Position numbers and translations under genes: made by a program. The notes beneath the pieces were generated by a model, which saw nothing but the letters and a program-made list of their open reading frames with translations, did not search any database and was not told the origin of the DNA. 64,000 bases of DNA from Lutimaribacter pacificus (GTDB lineage Bacteria > Pseudomonadota > Alphaproteobacteria > Rhodobacterales > Rhodobacteraceae), in the NCBI RefSeq assembly GCF_900142185.1, contig NZ_FQZZ01000010.1:1-64000 (forward strand). The letters are read 5' to 3'. Below, piece by piece: positions 52,535-61,468 of the stretch (positions are counted from its first letter, which is position 1; each line of letters begins with the position of its first letter).

Positions 52535-53143
52535 ATGAAACGCAACACTTTACTCGCTGCAATGACCCTGGCTGCAACCGCCCTTGGCGGTGCCGCATTC
52601 GCGGACGCCAACCACGGGCGTGGGGGACAATTTGGCGCCCAGAGCGGACCAGGCATGATGCAGAACGGTGGTCCCGGTATGATGGGGAACATGGGCGGAA
52701 TGATGGACATGATGAAGCGCATGCACGGAAACATGATGGGCGCAGGCATGATGGGCGCAGGCATGGGCAGTGGTATGATGAGCCCAGGCATGGCTGGCGG
52801 CATGATGCAAATGTTCGACACTGATGGAGACGGCACAACGACGCCGGAAGAAATGCGCACGCAGCTGCAGGCCAAGCTTTCCGAGTTTGACAGCGACGGG
52901 GATGGAAGCCTCTCGATTACCGAGTTTGAAGCTCTCCACAGCGCGATGATCCGCGAAATGATGGTGGATCGCTTCCAACACCTCGATGCCGATGGCGACG
53001 GCGCGGTGACGCCGGAAGAGATGGCCGCTCCTGCCGATAGGATGGAGCGGATGCAGATGATGCGGTCGAATATGGCAGATGCGCCTGCGCGGCCTGGCAA
53101 CGGTCAGGGCATGGGCAACGGCTCCATGATGCAGGACAACTGA
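52535..53143 (+). CDS. Exported EF-hand protein with Met-rich domain
   Basis: The 202-residue protein starts at ATG 52535 after GAGGTGA. A signal peptide ending AFA is followed by a Met/Gly-rich domain (residues 41-93, about 21 methionines). Then come three EF-hand loops at 95-106, 119-130 and 151-162 (DTDGDG, DSDGDG, DADGDG), and a second short Met-rich tail. EF hands bind Ca(II); the Met-rich part could bind Cu(I). A periplasmic metal buffer is a reasonable guess. Confidence 0.82.
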   Translation: MKRNTLLAAMTLAATALGGAAFADANHGRGGQFGAQSGPGMMQNGGPGMMGNMGGMMDMMKRMHGNMMGAGMMGAGMGSGMMSPGMAGGMMQMFDTDGDGTTTPEEMRTQLQAKLSEFDSDGDGSLSITEFEALHSAMIREMMVDRFQHLDADGDGAVTPEEMAAPADRMERMQMMRSNMADAPARPGNGQGMGNGSMMQDN

Positions 53144-53149
53144 GCCAAT

Positions 53150-53174
53150 GGGTGCCGGTTTTTTTCCGGCACCC
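53150..53174 (+). terminator. Intrinsic terminator-like hairpin
   Basis: GGGTGCCGG and CCGGCACCC pair across a loop of seven T, 7 bp after the EF-hand stop. Confidence 0.6.
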
Positions 53175-53283
53175 GTCCTCACAACCCCAAAACCATTCGC
53201 GGTCGGGACATTGAACCGAACCGCGACCTGAACCGTTTAGCCTCGGTATGCCAACAAATAGAGACACGGAAAGGAAAATTCCC

Positions 53284-53670
53284 ATGGCCTATACCTATGA
53301 TCGCGTCCTGAAAGACACCAAAATCGATGACGCAGAGATGCGTGTTCGGGATGCTTTGGCAGACAAGGGCTTCGGCGTTCTGACTGAGATTGACGTCAAA
53401 GCGACGATGAAAAAGAAACTTGATGCGGACATGCCGCCTTACCGCATCTTGGGGGCCTGTAATCCGGGCATGGCGCACAAAGCCATCGAGATCGAGCCTC
53501 GCATCGGTGCGATGCTTCCCTGCAATGTTATCCTGCGGCAACTGGACGGCGACACCGAGGTCAGCGCGGTCGATCCTGTCGCTTCGATGCAGGCGGTGCA
53601 GAACCAAGACCTGGACGCGGTCGCCGGCGAAGTCCGCGATCTCCTTCGGGACGCCCTCGACACCGCGTGA
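53284..53670 (+). CDS. DUF302 protein
   Basis: This 128-residue protein of the DUF302 family has LADKGFGVLTEIDV and YRILGACNPGMAHKAIE, the usual signature including the conserved cysteine. DUF302 proteins are small, soluble and often found in metal or sulfur gene clusters; their biochemical role is not established. The start at 53284 follows a purine-rich stretch (GGAAAGGAAAA). It lies alone between the terminator and lgt. Confidence 0.85.
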   Translation: MAYTYDRVLKDTKIDDAEMRVRDALADKGFGVLTEIDVKATMKKKLDADMPPYRILGACNPGMAHKAIEIEPRIGAMLPCNVILRQLDGDTEVSAVDPVASMQAVQNQDLDAVAGEVRDLLRDALDTA

Positions 53671-53775
53671 TGGCGGGATGGGCGTTGGATGCCCTGTCGC
53701 AGATCGAGCGCCTTTAGCGGTGCTCGATCAATGCCATCTAATCCCCACGTAAATTCCTGATGAGGAACTCACCCA

Positions 53776-54696
53776 GTGCTGCCAGCGGGATTGCCATTTC
53801 CGGATATTGGAACCGACCTCTTCTCCTTCGACATCGGGGGGGTCACATTCGCACTCCGCTGGTACGCGCTAGCCTATATCTTCGGTATCCTGATTGGCTG
53901 GCGCATTTGTTCGAGTGCCATAAGCCGTCCCGCGCTCTGGACGTCAGCTGGACCGCCGCTTGACCGAACGCAGATCGAAGATCTTCTGACGTGGATCATC
54001 ATCGGCGTGATTGCTGGTGGTCGCCTGGGCTTTGTACTGTTCTACCAGCCCGCATATTATCTCGCCAATCCCTTGGAAATTCTGATGGTCTGGCAAGGCG
54101 GCATGTCTTTCCACGGGGGGTTCGCGGGAGTTGTCATCGCGGCCTTGCTGTTCTGCCTTAGACAGAACGCGTCATTGCTCAGCACTGGCGACTTGCTGGC
54201 TTTGGCAACACCACCAGGCTTGTTTCTTGGAAGGCTGGCGAACTTCACCAACAATGAGTTGTGGGGGCGTCCAACGGACGTTCCCTGGGCGGTGATCTTT
54301 CCCGGCGAAGTCGCGCAGGCCTGCCCAGGGGTTAGCGGCCTCTGCGCCCGACACCCGTCCCAGCTGTACGAGGCGGTATTGGAGGGGCTCATTCTTGGAA
54401 TACTGCTCATTTATCTCGCTTGGGGCCGGGGCTGGCTGAAAATGCCCGGTGCCTTGGCTGGCGTGTTTCTGACCGGCTATGGTCTTGCCCGAAGTTTCGT
54501 CGAGATGTTCCGGCAACCGGACCAACAATTTGTGACGGCGGACAACCCGATCGGCCATGCGCTTCATTTTGGTGAGTGGGGTTTGACCATGGGCCAGTTG
54601 CTCTCCATGCCAATGGCGCTGGTCGGGCTGGCGTTGATCGTGTTCGCCCGGCGGGAACGGGGCCGGACAGCGCCACCCCGCAGAGCCGCAATGTAA
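53776..54696 (+). CDS. lgt: Prolipoprotein diacylglyceryl transferase
   Basis: Lgt adds the lipid to lipoprotein cysteines. The 306-residue membrane enzyme has the catalytic HGGFAGV and signature [14 protein letters not shown] segments. It begins at GTG 53776. An extra lgt on an island is unusual because the chromosomal gene is essential; here it could support the small lipoproteins of the island (36804, 51580, 61004). The cluster contains no lspA. Confidence 0.9.
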   Translation: MLPAGLPFPDIGTDLFSFDIGGVTFALRWYALAYIFGILIGWRICSSAISRPALWTSAGPPLDRTQIEDLLTWIIIGVIAGGRLGFVLFYQPAYYLANPLEILMVWQGGMSFHGGFAGVVIAALLFCLRQNASLLSTGDLLALATPPGLFLGRLANFTNNELWGRPTDVPWAVIFPGEVAQACPGVSGLCARHPSQLYEAVLEGLILGILLIYLAWGRGWLKMPGALAGVFLTGYGLARSFVEMFRQPDQQFVTADNPIGHALHFGEWGLTMGQLLSMPMALVGLALIVFARRERGRTAPPRRAAM

Positions 54697-54714
54697 TCGC
54701 CGTACTGATCTCTC

Positions 54715-54745
54715 TTGACCCTCCCGCGGATGGAAGCCCTAGGCA
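54715..54745 (+). promoter_or_regulatory. CueR-type promoter of the second copper ATPase
   Basis: TTGACC (54715-54720), a 19-bp spacer ending GGAAGCCC, then TAGGCA (54740-54745). It lies 30 bp upstream of the ATG at 54775. Confidence 0.75.
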
Positions 54746-54774
54746 AGAGAAGCATTCTCGGAAAGGACCGCAAA

Positions 54775-57120
54775 ATGAGCACTCCCGACAGTTCTGAAAC
54801 CACAGCAGCTTCTTCGGTATTCGTTTGCCCCATGCACCCTGAGGTGCGGCAGGACGAGCCCGGCAATTGTCCGAAATGCGGGATGCACCTCGTGCCGGAA
54901 TCGGAGCTCGAGGTCCATTCAGCACATGATCATCACGAACACCACGCGGGTGCCACGCCGGCCGATGGCCGATATGATCTGGTTCCTACAGGACATGATG
55001 GTCCCATTTTCACCTGCCCGATGCACCCTCAGGTGCGGCAGCCTGATCCGGGCGCGTGTCCGATCTGTGGTATGGGATTGGAACTGGAATCCGGTGTGCC
55101 GGGCGATGAAGGTCCAAATCCCGAACTGGTGGATTTCACACGGCGGTTCTGGGTCGGCACAGTCCTGACGATCCCGCTCCTTGTCCTCACGATGGGGCCA
55201 TTCGTCGGTTTCCCCGCAGTCCGGACTTTTTTTGGCGAAAGCACCACACAATGGATCGAATTGATCCTGGCAACGCCAGTGGTCTTGTGGTGCGGCTGGC
55301 CGTTTCTGGAACGCGGATGGATTTCGTTCCGCACATTGAACCTCAACATGTTCTCCCTGATCGGCATGGGCGTTCTTGCCGCCTGGCTCTTCAGCGTCGT
55401 TGCCGTTCTCGCACCGGACATATTCCCTGATGGGTTCCGAGACTCCGAAGGCCATGTCGGCGTCTATTTCGAGGCGGCGGCGGTGATCGTGACGCTGGTG
55501 CTGCTCGGCCAGGTGATGGAACTACGCGCCCGCGAGGGGACCGGCAAGGCGATCCGCGCGCTTCTCGACATGGCGGCAAAGACCGCGCGGGTCATCCGGG
55601 ACGACGGATCCGAGGAGGAAATCCCGCTGGAGGACGTGCAAGTCGGGGACCGGCTGCGCGTGCGGCCCGGTGACAAGGTGCCGGTCGATGGCGTGGTTCT
55701 GGACGGCCGGTCCTCGGTCGACGAAAGCATGATCTCCGGTGAACCCGTGCCGGTCGAGAAGACCGAGGGCGACCCGCTGACCGGCGCGACGATCAATGGC
55801 ACCGGCAGTCTGGTGATGGAGACGACGCGTGTCGGGTCCGACACGATGCTGGCTCAAATTGTCGAGATGGTGTCGAACGCGCAGCGCTCGCGCGCCCCGA
55901 TCCAGAAATACGCCGACAAGGTGGCGGGATATTTCGTTCCGGCCGTCATCGGTATCGCGGTCCTGTCCTTCATCGCCTGGGCGATCTGGGGGCCCGCGCC
56001 TGCGCTTTCCTACGCATTGATTTCGGCGGTGGCGGTTCTGATCATCGCCTGTCCTTGTGCGCTTGGCCTGGCGACACCGATGTCGATCATGACAGCGACA
56101 GGACGGGGCGCTCAGGCAGGGGTGCTGATCAAGAACGCCGAGGCGCTGGAGCGGTTCGAGAAAGTCGATACCCTGATCGTCGACAAGACCGGCACGTTGA
56201 CCGAAGGCAAGCCGCGGCTTGTCGACGTACTCCCGCAACCCGGCCACGACGAAGCCGAGGTCTTGCGTCTCGCCGCATCGCTTGAGCGCGGATCGGAGCA
56301 CCCCTTGGCCGAAGCGATCGTCAGGGGTGCGGAGGAGCGAGATGTCAAAATGGACGAGGCACGGGACTTCGAGGCGGTCACTGGCAAGGGCGTCAAGGGG
56401 GTCGTTGACGGCAAAGCGGTCGCGCTCGGCAATTTGGCGATGATCCGCGAATTGGGGCTCGAGGCGGGCGCGTTGACCGCCAAGGCCAATGCCCGCCGCG
56501 ACGAAGGCGAGACGGTCATGTTCGTTGTGCTGGATGGCGAGATCGCCGGTCTAGTTGCTGTCGCCGACCCAGTGAAGGAGACCACGCCAGAAGCCATCGA
56601 GGATCTGCATGAACTGGGGTTCCGCGTCATCATGGCGACCGGCGACAACGAACGCACGGCCAAGGCCATCGGCACGCGGCTCGGAATCGATGAGATCCGG
56701 GCCGACGTGCTGCCGGAGGACAAGGCGCGGATCATCCTTGAGTTGCAAGAGGCGGGCCACAAGGTCGCCATGGCCGGGGATGGCGTCAACGACGCCCCCG
56801 CGCTCGCGCAGGCCGATGTCGGCATCGCCATGGGCACCGGCGCCGATGTGGCCATCGAAAGCGCGGGCGTCACGCTGGTCAAGGGCAACCTTGATGGTAT
56901 CGTGCGTGCGCGGCGGCTCGCCCGGGCCACGATGCGCAACATCCGCCAGAACCTGTTCTTCGCGCTGATCTACAACGCCTCCGGCGTGCCGGTCGCGGCG
57001 GGAGTTCTGTTTCCCTTCTTTGGCATCCTCATCAGTCCGATGTTTGCTGCCTTCGCCATGAGCGCGTCGTCAATCTCGGTGGTGCTCAATTCGCTGCGCC
57101 TTCGCGGCGTTCGTATCTAG
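54775..57120 (+). CDS. Copper P-type ATPase with two HMBD domains
   Basis: This 781-residue P1B ATPase lacks CXXC-type metal domains; instead it has two short HMBD segments ([20 protein letters not shown] and [15 protein letters not shown]) with a His-rich linker ([12 protein letters not shown]). The membrane motif is CPC ([12 protein letters not shown]), with DKTGT and [10 protein letters not shown]. It likely exports Cu(I) and may have different affinity or kinetics from CopA at 43464. The start 54775 has GAAAGGA upstream; an in-frame ATG at 54730 lies inside the promoter. Confidence 0.93.
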   Translation: MSTPDSSETTAASSVFVCPMHPEVRQDEPGNCPKCGMHLVPESELEVHSAHDHHEHHAGATPADGRYDLVPTGHDGPIFTCPMHPQVRQPDPGACPICGMGLELESGVPGDEGPNPELVDFTRRFWVGTVLTIPLLVLTMGPFVGFPAVRTFFGESTTQWIELILATPVVLWCGWPFLERGWISFRTLNLNMFSLIGMGVLAAWLFSVVAVLAPDIFPDGFRDSEGHVGVYFEAAAVIVTLVLLGQVMELRAREGTGKAIRALLDMAAKTARVIRDDGSEEEIPLEDVQVGDRLRVRPGDKVPVDGVVLDGRSSVDESMISGEPVPVEKTEGDPLTGATINGTGSLVMETTRVGSDTMLAQIVEMVSNAQRSRAPIQKYADKVAGYFVPAVIGIAVLSFIAWAIWGPAPALSYALISAVAVLIIACPCALGLATPMSIMTATGRGAQAGVLIKNAEALERFEKVDTLIVDKTGTLTEGKPRLVDVLPQPGHDEAEVLRLAASLERGSEHPLAEAIVRGAEERDVKMDEARDFEAVTGKGVKGVVDGKAVALGNLAMIRELGLEAGALTAKANARRDEGETVMFVVLDGEIAGLVAVADPVKETTPEAIEDLHELGFRVIMATGDNERTAKAIGTRLGIDEIRADVLPEDKARIILELQEAGHKVAMAGDGVNDAPALAQADVGIAMGTGADVAIESAGVTLVKGNLDGIVRARRLARATMRNIRQNLFFALIYNASGVPVAAGVLFPFFGILISPMFAAFAMSASSISVVLNSLRLRGVRI

Positions 57121-57168
57121 AAGCGCGCAACAGCGTTCGGATGAACCAAAATTAAAAGGGGGCCATTT

Positions 57169-58506
57169 ATGCAGAGCGAAAAAGAAACGTACCGCGAAAA
57201 TTCCATCAGTCTGGGCGGAGCCGTTGCGATGGGGACAGGCGTGATGATCGGCGCTGGAATCTTTGCGTTGACGGGGCAAATCGCGCAGCTCGCCGGCCCG
57301 CTTTTCCCGCTTGCATTCATCGCCGGCGCGGTCGTCACAAGCTTCAGCGCCTACAGCTACATCAGGATGTCGAACAAATGGCCGTCCTCGGGTGGCATCG
57401 CCATGATCCTGCAGAAATGCTATGGCCCCGGAGCCATCGCGGGCGGGGCCGCACTGCTGATGGCGCTCAGCATGGTGATCGCGGAAAGCCTCGTCGCGCG
57501 AACCTTCGCCACCTATGTCCTGCGCCCTTTCGATATCGAAGGTGGCCCATTGGTCCCCGCTCTGGCTGTGGCCGTGATCGTTTTCGCCTTTTTGGTGAAC
57601 ATGGCCGGAAACCGCTCGGTCGGGCTGTTCTCGTTGATCATGGCCGCGATCAAGATCGGAGGCATAGCTCTGTTTGGCATCGCGGCCCTGTGGTCCAGTG
57701 GTTTTGCGTTCGCCGCGGCGTCCGAGACCTCACAATCCTACGGGCTCACGGGGTTCATCGCCTCTACGGCGCTGGCCATCCTTGCGTTCAAGGGATTCAC
57801 CACGATCACCAACAGCGGAGCCGAGATCACTGAACCAAATCGCAATGTTGGCCGAGCGATCATGTTCTCTATCGGAATCTGCGTCGTCGTCTACCTGTTG
57901 GTCGCCTACGGGGTCGGTTCGAGTCTCACGATCGAGGAGATCATCTCAGCGCGTGACTATTCGCTGGCACAAGCGGCGCAGCCCGCCCTTGGACAAACCG
58001 GCTTCATACTCACGGTGATCCTGGCCGCTGTCGCAACGGCGTCCGGCGTTCTGGCCAGCGTCTTCGCGGTGTCGCGTATGCTGGCGATGCTGACCGACAT
58101 GGAAATGATCCCGCACAGCCACTTCGGTATGCCAGGTCCCATCCAACGCCACACCCTGGTCTATACTGTCGTCATCGCCGCGACGTTGGCCGTGCTCTTT
58201 GATTTAGGCCGGATCGCATCCCTCGGTGCTTTCTTTTACCTCGTCATGGACATGATCATACATTGGGGCGTGTTCCGCTATCGTCGAGCAGACGTCGGCG
58301 CCTTCGGTATCGTGCTTTTGACTGCCCTGGCGCTCGATGCGATAGTACTGGCAGCTTTCACCGTGATGAAGCTTCAAAGCGACCCGATGATCGTTCTCTA
58401 CGCCGCTGTCGGGATGATCGCTGTGTTCGCCTTCGAGCGCGTTTACTTGTCGCAATGGGTGGCACCGCAAGTCGCCCCCGCCCCCGCCCACGCCCACGGT
58501 GATTAG
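57169..58506 (+). CDS. APC-family amino acid permease
   Basis: The 445-residue protein has about twelve helices and the APC signature near the N-terminus (GVMIGAGIFALTG). It ends in a His/Pro-rich tail (PAPAHAHGD). It follows the copper ATPase after 48 bp with a good ribosome site (AAAAGGGGG). Substrate unknown; an amino acid or cystine-type supply for thiol synthesis is one possibility, not shown by the sequence. Confidence 0.87.
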   Translation: MQSEKETYRENSISLGGAVAMGTGVMIGAGIFALTGQIAQLAGPLFPLAFIAGAVVTSFSAYSYIRMSNKWPSSGGIAMILQKCYGPGAIAGGAALLMALSMVIAESLVARTFATYVLRPFDIEGGPLVPALAVAVIVFAFLVNMAGNRSVGLFSLIMAAIKIGGIALFGIAALWSSGFAFAAASETSQSYGLTGFIASTALAILAFKGFTTITNSGAEITEPNRNVGRAIMFSIGICVVVYLLVAYGVGSSLTIEEIISARDYSLAQAAQPALGQTGFILTVILAAVATASGVLASVFAVSRMLAMLTDMEMIPHSHFGMPGPIQRHTLVYTVVIAATLAVLFDLGRIASLGAFFYLVMDMIIHWGVFRYRRADVGAFGIVLLTALALDAIVLAAFTVMKLQSDPMIVLYAAVGMIAVFAFERVYLSQWVAPQVAPAPAHAHGD

Positions 58507-58513
58507 CCTGCCA

Positions 58514-59158
58514 TCACCTGGCCTGAAGAGATGCGATGCCTTGTGCGCCGATCGTGATCAGCCCGACCGACAAGGCAAACGCAGCCAGGGCAAGCAGCAT
58601 CACGCCCGTGTTCATGGGCAAGCGACGTACAACCGGTCCAAGAAATTCCGACCGCCCGAAAGCCGAGACGTAGAGCGGCAACGCGCTTATCATAGTCGCA
58701 TAGAGGTAAACGCCGGAGATGTTCTCGAAAAACGCCGAACGCGCAAGAGTCGGGGATACAACCGCCAAAGCGGTTGAACGATTGCCGCCGAATGACCCGA
58801 ACCAGTCGGCAGATAGAACGTATATCAGCACGTGGAGACCTGGAAAGAGAAGGGCTCTGAGCAAGACATCGACCAGCACGAAAAACGCCGTGTCTCTTGA
58901 GCCCGCCTTTGGTTGCTTTGTCATAGCGAAAAGGAAAAAACTGACATAGTTGACGGCAAAAACCACGGGCAAACCGTTGGTCGCAACCTGCCTTAGTAAG
59001 CGCATGAGTGCCGGTCCGCCGGCAGCAAGAGCCGGAGCAAAGCCCGGAGCCAGTAAGACGTAGAACAACAGGACCGGCAGTAATGCAGCGAAGCTGAACA
59101 GCAGGACATTTCTAACAAACTGAGCCGCGGGCATACTGATAGAGAAAAATCTATCCAT
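58514..59158 (-). CDS. Uncharacterised multi-pass membrane protein (copy 2)
   Basis: A 214-residue paralogue of 5700-6341 with the same helix layout and the shared ADWFGSFGGNRSTALAVVSP and FENISGVYLYAT blocks. The ATG at 59158 matches the start of copy 1 (MERYFS versus MDRFFS). It is convergent with the permease. A dedicated family in this kind of island is likely, with unknown function. Confidence 0.8.
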   Translation of the reverse strand: MDRFFSISMPAAQFVRNVLLFSFAALLPVLLFYVLLAPGFAPALAAGGPALMRLLRQVATNGLPVVFAVNYVSFFLFAMTKQPKAGSRDTAFFVLVDVLLRALLFPGLHVLIYVLSADWFGSFGGNRSTALAVVSPTLARSAFFENISGVYLYATMISALPLYVSAFGRSEFLGPVVRRLPMNTGVMLLALAAFALSVGLITIGAQGIASLQAR

Positions 59159-59199
59159 TGAAATAGCCTGCCATGTGGGCACCACTAGGTCGATGATAC

Positions 59200-59374
59200 G
59201 GGGCGTTGTTGCACAAGTCTGACGCCTCAGGATTCCCTTCGCGAACCCATGCTGTTAGCCGCATTCCATGAGCAACCCATCTCCCGCCCGCTATCGTACG
59301 ACCAACTGGTCCAGCTACAACGCATCGCTGCGCAAGCGGGGGTCCCTGCTGATCTGGGTCGACGAAGACATCAC
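59200..59374 (+). mobile_element. 5' fragment of another IS5-family element
   Basis: GGGCGTTGTTGCACAA at 59201 resembles the end of IS5-type elements. An ATG at 59268 begins a typical IS5 transposase N-terminus (MSNPSPARYRTTNWSSYN, then LRKRGSLLIWVDEDITW) that stops making sense at about 59375, where ccdA sequence starts. The rest of the IS is lost. Confidence 0.7.
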
Positions 59375-60097
59375 TTGGCGCGCGCCCTCACCGCCGCCCT
59401 CCTAGCCGGCACGATATCATTTCTGTCCCCCTGCGTGCTACCTCTTGTGCCAGGTTATGTCTCCTACGTAACCGGGCGCACAGCCGCTGAGGGCGGGGTG
59501 GTCGGCGCTTCGCCGTCGCGCGCGGTCTGGCTGAGCCTGTGTTTTGTCCTCGGCTTCTCCACCATCTTCATGGGACTTGGCGCATCCGCGACTGCAATGG
59601 GTCAGGCCCTGCTTCGGTGGCGGTATGAACTCAACCTCGTTGGGGGCGGCATCATCATTTTCTTCGGGCTCTTCATGATAGGAGCCGCGCGTGTTTCGGT
59701 CATGGAACGCGACTTCCGATTCAATCTCAACATCCCCGGGGGCCAACCCGCTGCGTCCTATGTCCTCGGTCTTGCCTTCGGTTTCGGCTGGACTCCGTGC
59801 ATCGGCCCGATCCTCGGCGCGATCCTGACAGCCAGTGCGGCGAGTGCCACGATGGGCGAAGGTATCATGCTGCTTGCCGTCTATTCCGCCGGCCTTGGAA
59901 TACCGTTTCTGATCGTGGCCGGATTCACCGACCAGATCGCGGGACGGTTGCGGGCCATCGGCCGGGTTGGCCGCCGCCTCCACCAGCTTGCGGGCATAGT
60001 GATGATCTTGATGGGGCTGGCGATGATGACAGGGCAGTTGAGCGCGCTGTCATACTGGATGCTCGACGTATTTCCGGTTCTGGGACGGATCGGATAG
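59375..60097 (+). CDS. ccdA: CcdA-type thiol-disulfide membrane transporter
   Basis: CcdA is the short relative of DsbD that carries electrons to periplasmic thioredoxins. The core has six helices with the cysteines in FLSPCVLPLVPGY and FGWTPCIGPILGA. The true 5' end has been replaced by the IS5 fragment; the open frame now extends back to 59249 through IS sequence. A TTG at 59375 would give a near-normal 240-residue protein (MARALTAALLAG). Whether it is still translated is unclear. Confidence 0.75.
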   Translation: MARALTAALLAGTISFLSPCVLPLVPGYVSYVTGRTAAEGGVVGASPSRAVWLSLCFVLGFSTIFMGLGASATAMGQALLRWRYELNLVGGGIIIFFGLFMIGAARVSVMERDFRFNLNIPGGQPAASYVLGLAFGFGWTPCIGPILGAILTASAASATMGEGIMLLAVYSAGLGIPFLIVAGFTDQIAGRLRAIGRVGRRLHQLAGIVMILMGLAMMTGQLSALSYWMLDVFPVLGRIG

Positions 60098-60137
60098 CTC
60101 CATTAGTAGCAGCGTCTATTGATAACAGAAAATTTTC

Positions 60138-60168
60138 TTGAACCTCTAGTAGCTTTAGGAGTTAAGCC
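60138..60168 (+). promoter_or_regulatory. ZntR/CadR-type promoter
   Basis: TTGAAC (60138-60143), a 19-bp spacer with CTCTAGTAGCTTTAGGAG, then TAAGCC (60163-60168). The CTCTAG half-site is typical for MerR-family regulators of Zn, Cd or Pb. It lies upstream of the fourth L,D-transpeptidase. Confidence 0.68.
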
Positions 60169-60290
60169 ACCGACAAAGAACGGCACCATGGAGCAAGTTG
60201 CCAATAACGCCTCACTCCTTCCCGGGCGAACAACACTGCGTTCGGGGTAAGGTTCGGTTTGCCGTCCAATGCGTGAACGGAGCAATCTAT

Positions 60291-60956
60291 ATGCTGACAA
60301 GACGACATTTCATCCAGACGACCACCGCGCTGTTTTCGGCATCGATATCCAGCCCGCTCCTTGCAGACACGTGGCCTACCGATGCGCAGAAGGCAGCTTG
60401 GGACGCACAGGTTACACCTCCCGGCTACGACCCGGCCACGTCCAACCCTTGGGGCCTTCACCCTCGCTTCCTGCCACAGCGGGTCCTCGCGAAGGACGGA
60501 CTTGTACCCGGTGATATCCATGTCGATGCTGTTGCGCGCTATCTCTACCACATCGAAGAAGGCGGCACGGCGATGCGCTATGGCGTGGCGATCGCGCGCG
60601 GTAAACTTTACGAACCGGGCACCTATACGATCAAGCGCAAGGTCAGGTGGCCGCATTGGCAGCCGACACAAAACATGATCGACCGCGACCCAGAGCTCTA
60701 CGCCGATATCGCTGACGGTATGGAACCCGGACCTGAAAACGCGCTCGGATCGCGAGCCCTCTATCTCTTCGTCGGCGACCGAGACACCTATCTAAGGATT
60801 CACGGGACACCGTATCCAAGAAGCATTGGCGGCCGTGCGAGTTCCGGCTGCGTCCGAATGGTCATGGCACACATCAATGATCTCTATCCCAACGTCGAGA
60901 TTGGCTCGACGGCATTCCTGTACTCGGCGGAAGACAGCGTCACCCCGAGAAGTTGA
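60291..60956 (+). CDS. Tat-exported L,D-transpeptidase (copy 4)
   Basis: This 221-residue near-duplicate of copy 3 has a twin-arginine signal (LTRRHFIQTT), catalytic His171 (RIHGTP) and Cys187 (ASSGCVRM). It has a Zn/Cd-type promoter about 120 bp upstream instead of the direct-repeat operator that precedes copy 3. The product would remodel or anchor the cell wall when Zn, Cd or Pb rises (inference). Confidence 0.92.
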   Translation: MLTRRHFIQTTTALFSASISSPLLADTWPTDAQKAAWDAQVTPPGYDPATSNPWGLHPRFLPQRVLAKDGLVPGDIHVDAVARYLYHIEEGGTAMRYGVAIARGKLYEPGTYTIKRKVRWPHWQPTQNMIDRDPELYADIADGMEPGPENALGSRALYLFVGDRDTYLRIHGTPYPRSIGGRASSGCVRMVMAHINDLYPNVEIGSTAFLYSAEDSVTPRS

Positions 60957-61003
60957 CTGGCGCATCATGTGTTACGCGTGGGCTTGACGCATCTATGGGC
61001 TGA

Positions 61004-61276
61004 TCAGGACTGGCGCGAAGTGCAGATGGGGTTGCCACCTGCCGAGCGTAGCGGAACCAAGGTGTTTTCCACCGGACCGCTGTGTTCATACCAATAACAG
61101 CCATCCTCGGGACGAAGCCGCGCCGTGGTGAGATCCTGACCAGGCGCAGCAAGGGCAATGACGGCCTCGGGAACACTTCCCACTTCGTTGCGAGCGCCGC
61201 CGTCGTCCAGCGTTGGCACCGCGCAGCCAGCAAGCACCAATGTCGCTGCGATAATCGGCGCGTTTCGTTTCTGCAT
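61004..61276 (-). CDS. Small predicted lipoprotein
   Basis: The ATG at 61276 gives 90 residues, with a lipobox (LVLAGC). The mature part ends in a conserved-looking RLRPEDGCYWYEHSGPVENT and PICTS, two cysteines likely forming a disulfide. It is divergent from the Zn/Cd ATPase. I do not recognise the family. Confidence 0.68.
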   Translation of the reverse strand: MQKRNAPIIAATLVLAGCAVPTLDDGGARNEVGSVPEAVIALAAPGQDLTTARLRPEDGCYWYEHSGPVENTLVPLRSAGGNPICTSRQS

Positions 61277-61405
61277 GTCTACCTCACTCATTCTGATCGC
61301 TTCGTACCGGCAAGCGTTGCTCCAACCGCGTCGTTTCAAGGGGGCGGCTAGCTTCAAGCCTCCGCAGGGCGCCTTTCTTGCTGGACGAATATCCACTTGT
61401 TGCCC

Positions 61406-61436
61406 TTGAAGCTCTAGTTACTGTAGGGGCTATGTC
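61406..61436 (+). promoter_or_regulatory. ZntR/CadR-type promoter of the Zn/Cd ATPase
   Basis: TTGAAG (61406-61411), a 19-bp spacer with CTCTAGTTACTGTAGGGG, then TATGTC (61431-61436). It closely matches the known CadR/PbrR-type operators. It drives the ATPase at 61469. Confidence 0.78.
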
Positions 61437-61468
61437 AATGTGGAATCAATGAATCCTGAGGTCAATCC

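Noticed and set aside
52210-53100. Extension of the lipoprotein gene to a 506-residue product
   Set aside because: The added part is antisense to the EF-hand gene; its Met-rich plus-strand product turns into a low-complexity Met/Pro/Ile stretch on the minus strand. AGGAGG before GTG 52209 marks the real start.
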